A DNA stretch of 7,933 nt, taken from assembly GCA_025936015.1 (NCBI GenBank), contig JAICUE010000109.1, forward strand, positions 1-7,933. Reading direction: 5' to 3'. The DNA is from Gemmatimonadaceae bacterium. Its GTDB lineage: Bacteria; Gemmatimonadota; Gemmatimonadetes; Gemmatimonadales; Gemmatimonadaceae. Below the pieces are notes generated by a model, which was given only the letters and a program-made list of their open reading frames with translations, had not been told where the DNA came from and made no database searches. A program made the position numbers and the translations under genes. Every line of letters begins with the position of its first letter. The stretch's first letter is position 1. This document shows positions 1-4,669 of this stretch, in pieces.

Positions 1-38
1 ACGACATCCCGTCGTGCTACCGCCTCAGCCTCAGGTAC

Positions 39-659
39 ATGATCGAACCCGCTTCGCCGCATCCCGTGGTGCCGGCTCCCGTGCCAGCAGCCGACTCGGC
101 GCAGATCGCGCGGCTGATCAACGAAGGGTGGGCGATCTTCGAGCGCTTCGATGCCAGCGTGCGCCAGAAGCAGTTCCATCCCTTCGTCGCTGCCGACTAC
201 GACCGCGTGCTGGCGACGCTCCTCGCGCTGCGCGCGCCCGGGCTCCGTTTCGTCGAGTGGGGCTCGGCGACCGGCGTCATAACGATCATGGCGTCGCTCC
301 TCGGTTTCGAGGCGTACGGTATCGAACTGGATCCATCGCTCGGCCGCATCGCTCGCGATCTCGCGGCGAAATTCAACTCACCGGCCGTGTTCATCGACGC
401 GAGCTTCGTCCCCGCTGGCTATCGCTGGCGGCCGGCTACCGGCGACGGCCGTTTCGGAACGATCGGCGATGGCCCGTCGGCATACCCCATCATCGGCCGT
501 GCACTCGACGATTTCGACATCGTCTACGCGTACCCATGGGGCGGCGAAGAGGCGATGATGCTCGACCTGATGCGCAGCTACGGCCGGCCTGGGGGCCGGC
601 TGCTGCTCCACGGCGACGGCGGCGTCCGCGTCTACCGCGACGGCCGCCAGATCGGCTGA
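39..659 (+). CDS. Class I SAM-dependent methyltransferase-like protein
   Basis: This is a probable Rossmann-fold methyltransferase of unknown substrate. The 206-residue reading has the SAM-binding motif I region at about residues 70-97, written V-E-W-G-S-A-T-G-V followed by an acidic end of strand 2 (G-I-E-L-D-P). A motif II/post-I-like strand F-D-I-V-Y-A-Y-P-W-G-G lies near residue 160, and a G-R-P-G-G-R-L-L-L strand near 185 matches the usual motif III position. The W in place of the first glycine of motif I is slightly unusual. No signal peptide or membrane segment is seen. The start is uncertain: the frame stays open to the left edge, the 12 codons before the ATG all end in G or C as in coding DNA, and only a weak AGG precedes the ATG. 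The gene may therefore begin outside the window. It converges on the 676-1722 gene with 16 bases between stops. Confidence 0.75.
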   Translation: MIEPASPHPVVPAPVPAADSAQIARLINEGWAIFERFDASVRQKQFHPFVAADYDRVLATLLALRAPGLRFVEWGSATGVITIMASLLGFEAYGIELDPSLGRIARDLAAKFNSPAVFIDASFVPAGYRWRPATGDGRFGTIGDGPSAYPIIGRALDDFDIVYAYPWGGEEAMMLDLMRSYGRPGGRLLLHGDGGVRVYRDGRQIG

Positions 660-667
660 CGCCGATC
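650..667. terminator. Hairpin between convergent genes
   Basis: Perfect inverted repeat GATCGGC - TGAC - GCCGATC: a 7-bp stem with a 4-base loop that contains the TGA stop of the methyltransferase. It lies 8 bases beyond the stop of the opposing lipoprotein gene, so it could end transcripts from both sides. There is no clear T-tract on either strand, so intrinsic termination is inferred from stem and position only. Confidence 0.5.
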
Positions 668-673
668 GTTCCT

Positions 674-681
674 GCCTAACG
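674..681 (-). repeat. CGTTAGGC octamer, stop-codon copy 1
   Basis: Copy of the over-represented octamer. On the minus strand it supplies the last Arg codon and the TAG stop of the 676-1722 gene. A 14-base match (672-685) recurs at 2189-2202 around the stop of another minus-strand gene. Confidence 0.75.
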
Positions 682-1722
682 CTTCGCGACCTGCTGCGCC
701 GGTGGCCCGTCGCCGCCGCGATACCCCTCCGGCAGCTCCCAGAAGCTCACGCGCCCCATGATCGCCTCCGGGATCGCGACGATGTGACGCTTGCGGTCGA
801 TGCCGATCGCCGCCGGCGATGTCAGGTCGCGCACGATTCGCACGTCATGGCCGTTGCCGATCACCATCAGCGCCGAATCGGACCATCCCGAGACGAGAAA
901 GCGCCCGTCCCCCAACGACTGCAGCCCGTCGAAGCGCCCCTTGCCATGCGCCAGCACCCTTGGCTTCTCGTCGCCATGGCCAAGGACATAGAGCGGGCTG
1001 TCGAACGGGTCGAACCCCACGACCGCCCACTGCTTCGACGCCGGGTCCCACGCCACACCGTTAGGCCGCTTGAGCTGCGGGCCCGATGTGAGCACGGAGA
1101 TCTTCCGCCCGGGCGCGACGACGAAGATCTTGTCGCCCCCGGGGTACAGCACGCCGATGTCCGTCATCTCGATCCCCGAATCGGTCACGTACATCGTTCC
1201 ATCAGGGCCGACCGCGAGATCGTTGAGCAGGACGGCGCCGTAAGGCCGGAAGTCGATCATGCCGACCGGCGCGCCGGTGCGCTTGTTGAAGCCGCGCACG
1301 ACGTCGATATCGGCGGTCCACAGCGTGTCACCCTGGAACGCGATTCCTTTCGGCGCATCGAGGTACACGCCGTTCCTGCCACTGAACGCCCACATCGATG
1401 CGGTGCCGACGCTCGATCCCTCGAGCCTGACGATGTATCCCTTGCCGTCATGCGCCGACCCGGGGCCGAGCATGTTCGAGACGAACCACGCGTCCTGGTC
1501 CGCGTCGTACCTCGCGGCTTCCGGTCCATAGAACCCGCCCACCGTCGCGATCCTGCGCGCGATCGAATGGATCGTATCCTCGGGGTCGCCTTGCACCCTG
1601 GCGTACCGTGATGATTCCAGCTCGCCGCCCGGACCGCGACAGCCGACCGTCGCGGCGATCGTTGCGAGCATGAGCAGGGAACGGGGGCGGGCACTCCAGA
1701 AGCGATTGGTCGTGGCGGGCAT
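676..1722 (-). CDS. Probable lipoprotein, SMP-30/gluconolactonase-like beta-propeller
   Basis: A 348-residue probable exported protein. Residues 12-28 (R-P-R, a hydrophobic stretch, then T-V-G-C) look like a lipoprotein signal with Cys28, though Thr at -3 is off the lipobox consensus. The rest has repeated beta-propeller blades of the SMP-30/strictosidine synthase-like kind: G-P-E-A near 67, L-N-D-L-A-V-G-P-D-G near 166, R-P-N-G-V-A-W near 219, D-G-L-Q-S-L-G-D-G near 265. In SMP-30 proteins a Glu, an Asn and an Asp bind a divalent metal, and E68, N167 or N221, and D265 are candidates. The substrate is unknown. The start is set by the signal peptide and a weak GGATCGAG before the ATG; the frame is open further upstream but that part reads as noise and overlaps the 1831-2178 gene. 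It is divergently arranged with that gene. Confidence 0.8.
   Translation of the reverse strand: MPATTNRFWSARPRSLLMLATIAATVGCRGPGGELESSRYARVQGDPEDTIHSIARRIATVGGFYGPEAARYDADQDAWFVSNMLGPGSAHDGKGYIVRLEGSSVGTASMWAFSGRNGVYLDAPKGIAFQGDTLWTADIDVVRGFNKRTGAPVGMIDFRPYGAVLLNDLAVGPDGTMYVTDSGIEMTDIGVLYPGGDKIFVVAPGRKISVLTSGPQLKRPNGVAWDPASKQWAVVGFDPFDSPLYVLGHGDEKPRVLAHGKGRFDGLQSLGDGRFLVSGWSDSALMVIGNGHDVRIVRDLTSPAAIGIDRKRHIVAIPEAIMGRVSFWELPEGYRGGDGPPAQQVAKR
1059..1066 (+). repeat. CGTTAGGC octamer, intragenic copy
   Basis: Reads CCT AAC (Pro-Asn) in the sense of the lipoprotein gene, in its R-P-N-G blade motif. It uses the A/T-containing CCT codon in a gene that otherwise strongly favours G/C endings. Confidence 0.7.
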
Positions 1723-1778
1723 GTTCTCGATCCGTTGCGCCGAGTGAGACTCGCTGGACAGCGCGCTCAGTGAGCGAG

Positions 1779-1798
1779 AGCCATGCCGCGGAATGGCT
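1779..1798. promoter_or_regulatory. 20-base near-perfect dyad in divergent intergenic region
   Basis: AGCCAT - G - CCGCGG - A - ATGGCT is symmetric at 18 of 20 positions, with a CCGCGG centre. It lies 32 bases before the ATG at 1831 and 56 bases before the start of the divergent lipoprotein gene. Size and symmetry fit an operator for a dimeric regulator that could serve both genes. It could also fold in a leader RNA. No regulator gene is visible nearby. Another 6-bp inverted repeat (CTCGCT at 1750-1755, AGCGAG at 1773-1778) lies beside it. Confidence 0.45.
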
Positions 1799-1830
1799 TC
1801 AGTGGCACGGTACAAGCAAGCAGAAGAGGC

Positions 1831-2178
1831 ATGGGTCACCGAACTTTCACGGACGCCGACGGCGTGGTCTGGCAGGTCTGGGATGTTCATCCGCAGCTGG
1901 CCGAGCGGCGGCGTGGCCCACGGCGGATCACCCCGTCGCGCCTCGACCAGATCGAGCGTGACAAGCGTACCGGCGTCGACCGCCGCCGCCGGACCGAGAT
2001 CCGGGTGCCCGTCCGCGATGGCTACGAGCACGGTTGGCTGACCTTCGACTCGGTCGTCGGAAGCAAGCGGCTCGCGCCGATCCCCGATGGGTGGGATGTG
2101 CTCCCTGAAAATTCCCTGCTCGATCTGTGGCGGCGCGGCGTCGATGCAGCCCGCATCCGCCGGCGGCTGATCGAATAG
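1831..2178 (+). CDS. Single-module W-x-V-W-D family protein (paralog A)
   Basis: A 115-residue hypothetical protein and the shortest member of the local paralogous family. It carries one module: F-T-D-A-D-G-V-V-W-Q-V-W-D-V at residues 6-19, H-G-W-L-T-F-D at 67-73, K-R-L-A-P-I-P-D-G-W at 79-88, then a short helix. Between the first and second motifs is an Arg-rich insertion (about residues 26-62) absent from the others. No signal peptide, membrane segment or known catalytic motif is seen. The start at 1831 is chosen because it lines up with the M-A-L-R-D-F-T-D starts of paralogs B and C. The purine-rich AGAAGAGG at 1822-1829 sits closer to the ATG than is ideal. An in-frame ATG at 1783 would add 16 residues. 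It is the only plus-strand family member and converges on paralog B with 14 bases between stops. Function unknown. Confidence 0.75.
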   Translation: MGHRTFTDADGVVWQVWDVHPQLAERRRGPRRITPSRLDQIERDKRTGVDRRRRTEIRVPVRDGYEHGWLTFDSVVGSKRLAPIPDGWDVLPENSLLDLWRRGVDAARIRRRLIE

Positions 2179-2190
2179 CGGAGGAGAGCT

Positions 2191-2198
2191 GCCTAACG
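2191..2198 (-). repeat. CGTTAGGC octamer, stop-codon copy 2
   Basis: Supplies the final Arg codon and the TAG stop of the 2193-2792 gene, in the 14-base context shared with the copy at 674. It sits 12 bases beyond the stop of the convergent 1831-2178 gene. Confidence 0.75.
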
Positions 2199-2792
2199 CT
2201 TCTCGCTGTCGGCGCTCCGGCGGCGATATGTTCCGTCGTCGCCGTCGACCGCGTGCCGCGGAAAGCTCGACGTCAGCAGCTCGGCGAGACCGGAGTCGGA
2301 CAAGCTCGCCCAATCGCTCGGCCACGTCCGCACGTCGAGCGCCCGCGTGCCGGACATGAAACGGAGCACGCGATGCGGCGTGGATTCATCCGCGCCGCTC
2401 GCGGTGCTCGACGCGCACTCGCTCACCGTCCAGAACCGCCCGCCGGGGAAGCGAAAGGTGCGGACCGCCTGGGACGCGTCGGCTGCTGTCGTCGGTCTGG
2501 ACTTGGTCTCCGTCGAGCTGCGGCCGTGCGCCCCCGAGGCGCGGTCCCCGCGTACTGTTTCCGCCGCGTGCAGCCAGTGCACCAGCTGCTCGGTGCTCGC
2601 GCTCGACCACGCGAGGGGGATGGGCGTCAGCCGGCACTTCACCAGCCCGTCGGCGGACTCGAACGCCAGCCAGCCGTCCAGATAGTCGCGCATGTAATCT
2701 TCACTGCGCGTTGCCGGATGGATCGCGTCCGCGGTGACATCCCACACCCGCCATTGCCTGCCGGCTTCGTCGGTGAAATCGCGCAGCGCCAT
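2193..2792 (-). CDS. Two-module W-x-V-W-D family protein (paralog B)
   Basis: A 199-residue hypothetical protein. The N-terminal module has F-T-D-E-A-G-R-Q-W-R-V-W-D-V at 6-19, D-G-W-L-A-F-E-S at 39-46, C-R-L-T-P-I-P-L-A-W at 53-62 and an L-x2-W-L helix. A polar linker (about 78-108) follows. The second module is a diverged copy: F-R-F-P-G-G-R-F-W-T-V-S-E at 113-125, V-L-R-F at 142-145, R-A-L-D-V-x2-W-P-S-D-W at 150-161, L-x2-L-L-x3-F-P-R at 169-179. No signal peptide or membrane segment is seen. It is closest to the 3930-4565 protein, with near-identical starts and the same architecture. The start is fixed by that match and by a shared leader, although no Shine-Dalgarno is present. It is last in the minus-strand run, 68 bases after the 2861-3193 gene. 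A plus-strand frame overlaps it but has no homologous partner. Function unknown. Confidence 0.85.
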   Translation of the reverse strand: MALRDFTDEAGRQWRVWDVTADAIHPATRSEDYMRDYLDGWLAFESADGLVKCRLTPIPLAWSSASTEQLVHWLHAAETVRGDRASGAHGRSSTETKSRPTTAADASQAVRTFRFPGGRFWTVSECASSTASGADESTPHRVLRFMSGTRALDVRTWPSDWASLSDSGLAELLTSSFPRHAVDGDDGTYRRRSADSEKR

Positions 2793-2809
2793 GCGGTGGA
2801 CAGGGGCAG
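2793..2809 (-). promoter_or_regulatory. Conserved leader without Shine-Dalgarno
   Basis: In the sense of the 2193-2792 gene this reads CTGCCCC - 6 bases - CCGC - ATG. The same pattern with the same spacing precedes the paralog starting at 4565. No purine-rich ribosome-binding site is present in either. Confidence 0.45.
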
Positions 2810-2860
2810 GAGCTATGCCAGAGGCTGGATGTTCGCGCGCATCAGCGGCACCGGCCGGCC

Positions 2861-3193
2861 TCAGAGCGCGAGCACGATCCCGCTCTCATGGTTGCCGCCG
2901 CCAGTCGCGTAAGGCCTAACGAGAATCCGGAAGATCTCGACCGTGATGTCCTGCGCCGGCAGCTCGCGGCCGCGCCGCGCGGCGTGCGGGTAATGCCCCG
3001 TGCTCGCGAGGAAGTCAGCGAACAGCTTGCGCGTCTCGTCGTGCGAGCGGCCGTGCTCCTTCCAGTATGCGCCGTAGGCGACGAGCGCAGCCTCGAGCGT
3101 TGCGCTCACGCGGCCGCTGACGAACGCGACGTGCAGTTCGCGGCGAATCGTGACGAGGATCGGAACGAGGTGGAAGGCCACGTCTGCTTCCAA
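2861..3193 (-). CDS. Hypothetical protein, 110 residues, TTG start
   Basis: I do not recognise this family. It reads as real coding DNA because third positions are overwhelmingly G or C along its length. The N-terminal half (about 5-45) is rich in Val, Ala and Leu and may form amphipathic helices. A charged stretch K-E-H-G-R-S-H-D-E-T-R-K follows at 45-56, and the C-terminus is Gly-rich then hydrophobic. No clear signal peptide or catalytic motif is seen. No ATG is available in a sensible place; TTG at 3193 is the first possible start and follows a GGGA at about 6 bases. The frame stays open upstream, with less coding-like codons, and GTG at residue 5 is an alternative. It lies 70 bases downstream of the 3264-3830 gene and 68 bases upstream of the 2193-2792 gene on the same strand, so co-transcription with the module family is likely. 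It does not carry the module. Confidence 0.6.
   Translation of the reverse strand: MEADVAFHLVPILVTIRRELHVAFVSGRVSATLEAALVAYGAYWKEHGRSHDETRKLFADFLASTGHYPHAARRGRELPAQDITVEIFRILVRPYATGGGNHESGIVLAL
2914..2921 (-). repeat. CGTTAGGC octamer, intragenic copy
   Basis: Lies in sense orientation within the 2861-3193 gene, read as GTT AGG C (Val-Arg). Here TAG is out of frame, so the octamer is present without acting as a stop. AGG is a rare Arg codon in this window. Confidence 0.7.
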
Positions 3194-3211
3194 GGCAATC
3201 CCAATGCCTTG
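3191..3211. repeat. 7-bp inverted repeat at a TTG start
   Basis: Arms CAAGGCA (3191-3197) and TGCCTTG (3205-3211) flank a 7-base loop. On the minus strand the second arm overlaps the TTG start of the 2861-3193 gene and the loop carries its GGGA, so folding could hide the start. It also lies 52 bases beyond the stop of the 3264-3830 gene and could be an attenuator or operator. No T-tract follows. Confidence 0.4.
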
Positions 3212-3263
3212 TCGGGCTCCCTTCGGGCGGGCGAGCTCGACGGCGCGCCTTGACGCGCGTTGT

Positions 3264-3830
3264 TCAGCCCAGGGCGGTCGTGTCCGTGCCCGGAGGACGC
3301 TTGCGCGCCGGAGCTTCGGTCGCCCGCTCGAGGAGCTCCTCGAGCTCCGCGTCGCCGCGCGTCGTCCAATCCGCGGGGAAGTCGATCAGGCGCCGCTTGC
3401 CGCTGCCGCTCAGCGACTCGAATGCGAGCCACCCGTTCCGGAGGTCGCCGAGGTTGCGCGTCGAGGACGTCGATGCCTGTCCCGGAATGACGGCCCACGC
3501 GCGCCACTCGCAGCCGTTCCGGTCGCGGAACTCGCGGATCCGTTCCCCATGCGCCTCGCCCGTCTCCGGTTCTGTTGCGACGTGGGTCAATACCGCCCGC
3601 TCATCGCGCGCCTTCTGCTTGAGGGCGATCATTCCCTCGGCGGTCTTTGCCGCGGCGAGCAGCGCGTCGTCGAGACGGCGGAGCTGCCCCGTCGTCTCAC
3701 GCTCTCCACGCGCGACGGGCGTCGTGCACGCTTCCTCGAGCTGGCGTGCAAGCTCTTCGCGTGCGCGCTCCAACTCTTCCGCCGTCGAAGCTGCCGGCTC
3801 GGACGATTCGTTTGGCGATAACTCGCTCAT
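3264..3830 (-). CDS. Coiled-coil plus W-module protein (paralog D)
   Basis: A 188-residue hypothetical protein with a fused architecture. Residues 15-85 are Glu/Arg/Ala/Leu-rich with heptad-like spacing (T-A-E-E-L-E-R-A-R-E-E-L-A-R-Q-L-E-E and Q-L-R-R-L-D-D-A-L-L-A-A-A), predicting a coiled coil interrupted near 36-48. One family module follows: F-R-D-R-N-G-C-E-W-R-A-W-A-V at 101-114, N-G-W-L-A-F-E-S at 132-139, K-R-R-L-I-D-F-P-A-D-W at 145-155, L-E-E-L-L-E-R-A at 163-170. A basic, Pro-rich tail ends the protein. The coiled coil suggests oligomerisation or partner binding. The start at 3830 is supported by AGGA 6 bases before the ATG; an upstream ATG at 3914 would add 28 low-complexity residues and lacks support. 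It lies 99 bases downstream of the 3930-4565 paralog and 70 bases upstream of the 2861-3193 gene. No export signal is seen. Function unknown. Confidence 0.8.
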   Translation of the reverse strand: MSELSPNESSEPAASTAEELERAREELARQLEEACTTPVARGERETTGQLRRLDDALLAAAKTAEGMIALKQKARDERAVLTHVATEPETGEAHGERIREFRDRNGCEWRAWAVIPGQASTSSTRNLGDLRNGWLAFESLSGSGKRRLIDFPADWTTRGDAELEELLERATEAPARKRPPGTDTTALG

Positions 3831-3929
3831 TGCAGATCCTGTAGCGCGGCTTTGGCCCCGAGTGCGGATGCGCGCATCGTCGCGCGTGGCGGTTTCGGCC
3901 GTCTGTTCTCGCAACTGATGTGCCCCAGC

Positions 3930-4565
3930 TCACGCTTCGGCATCGAGCTCCCCACGCCGGCGCCGGAACCCCTCTGGACCCGAATCGCCAACCGATTCGC
4001 GGGGAAAGCTCCGCCACAGCAGGTCGGCGAGCTGATGGTCCGACAGGCTCCGCCAGTCTTCCGGCCAGTCAGTCGCGTCGAGACTGCGCGCGCCGGCAGT
4101 GAATCGTAGCACCGGCATCGTCGGTGGCCCGTCGCGGTCCGAGGGCCGGCGGATCACGTACTCCGCGACCGACCAGTACCGGCCCCCCGGGTACCGGAAT
4201 GACCGGCTCTCCGTCGACGTGCGCTCGGCGCGCCGCGGGGCGGCGTCGTCCGTCGCGCCTCGCGCCGCGACGCGCGCCGAGGCGCTCGTGCCGGCCGCGA
4301 ACCGCTCGTACTCGCCCGAGTCTCGAGTCGGATCGGCCTGCCGCAGCAGCCGTCGCAGCTCCTCCTCGGATGCGCTCGCCCAAGATGCCGGGATCGGATA
4401 GAGCCGTGCTTTCATCCGGCCGTCGAGCGACTCGAACACGAGCCACCCCTCGAGCACACCTTGCAGGTGGTTCTCGGCTCGCGTTGAAGGGTGCAGCTTC
4501 TCCGCGGTGATGTCCCACGCCCGCCATTCGCGGCCGGATTCGTCGGTGAAGTCGCGGAGTGCCAT
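3930..4565 (-). CDS. Two-module W-x-V/A-W-D family protein (paralog C)
   Basis: A 211-residue hypothetical protein and the closest relative of the 2193-2792 protein. Module 1: F-T-D-E-S-G-R-E-W-R-A-W-D-I at 6-19, E-G-W-L-V-F-E-S at 39-46, R-L-Y-P-I-P-A-S-W at 54-62, E-L-R-R-L-L at 69-74. A polar, Arg/Ser/Ala linker runs over about 78-120. Module 2: F-R-Y-P-G-G-R-Y-W-S-V-A-E at 123-135, V-L-R-F at 152-155, R-S-L-D-A-x2-W-P-E-D-W at 160-171, L-A-D-L-L-x3-F-P-R at 179-189. The C-terminal tail is Arg/Glu-rich. The first ~50 bases are highly similar to those of the 2193-2792 gene, which indicates duplication. It is first in the minus-strand run and diverges from the aldehyde dehydrogenase gene across 104 bases. 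No Shine-Dalgarno, signal peptide or membrane segment is seen. Function unknown. Confidence 0.85.
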   Translation of the reverse strand: MALRDFTDESGREWRAWDITAEKLHPSTRAENHLQGVLEGWLVFESLDGRMKARLYPIPASWASASEEELRRLLRQADPTRDSGEYERFAAGTSASARVAARGATDDAAPRRAERTSTESRSFRYPGGRYWSVAEYVIRRPSDRDGPPTMPVLRFTAGARSLDATDWPEDWRSLSDHQLADLLWRSFPRESVGDSGPEGFRRRRGELDAEA

Positions 4566-4582
4566 GCGGGCTCGTGGGGCAG
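4566..4582 (-). promoter_or_regulatory. Conserved leader without Shine-Dalgarno (second copy)
   Basis: In gene sense it reads CTGCCCC - 6 bases - CCGC - ATG, matching the leader at 2793-2809 in both sequence blocks and spacing. The six-base gap between the blocks differs, so the conserved parts may be selected and not only recently copied. Confidence 0.45.
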
Positions 4583-4600
4583 AGAGCGTGCCGCGCGCGC

Positions 4601-4606
4601 TATAAT
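4601..4606 (+). promoter_or_regulatory. TATAAT -10 box upstream of the aldehyde dehydrogenase
   Basis: A perfect sigma-70 -10 hexamer in a very G+C-rich setting, 63 bases before the ATG at 4670. No good -35 match is seen at 16-18 bases upstream. A start site near 4613 would give a leader of about 55-60 bases. The A/T-rich patch could also help open the promoter of the divergent 3930-4565 gene. Confidence 0.5.
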
Positions 4607-4625
4607 CAGTAACGTCTCGCCCTGG

Positions 4626-4650
4626 GCGCGACCGACCTCGAAGCGCGACC
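4626..4650 (+). repeat. Direct repeat GCGCGACC in leader
   Basis: GCGCGACC occurs at 4626-4633 and 4643-4650, 17 bases apart, just downstream of the TATAAT. The spacing would place two copies on roughly one and a half helical turns. It may be a regulator site or chance in G+C-rich DNA. Confidence 0.25.
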
Positions 4651-4669
4651 CTCTCTGACCCAGCTATCC

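Noticed and set aside
7..42. ATGA overlap (ATG at 39, TGA at 40-42) suggesting an upstream gene coupled to the methyltransferase
   Set aside because: The upstream frame ending at that TGA has non-coding-like third positions; the frame of the methyltransferase itself looks coding there instead.
583..600. Strong inverted repeat GCCGGCC/GGCCGGC
   Set aside because: It lies within the methyltransferase coding region over the G-R-P-G-G-R motif and more than 50 bases before the stop. Codon use in a G+C-rich gene is a sufficient explanation.
784..1611. Plus-strand frame of 275 codons
   Set aside because: Antisense to the SMP-30-like gene; composition is typical of a G+C-rich shadow and no domain is visible.
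1723..2325. Upstream extension of the lipoprotein reading frame on the minus strand
   Set aside because: It would put some 200 residues before a clear signal peptide and overlap the paralog A gene, which has matching relatives.
2127..2912. Long plus-strand frame of 261 codons
   Set aside because: Antisense shadow of paralog B. The minus-strand protein has a full-length relative at 3930-4565, while this frame has none and is rich in Arg/Ala noise.
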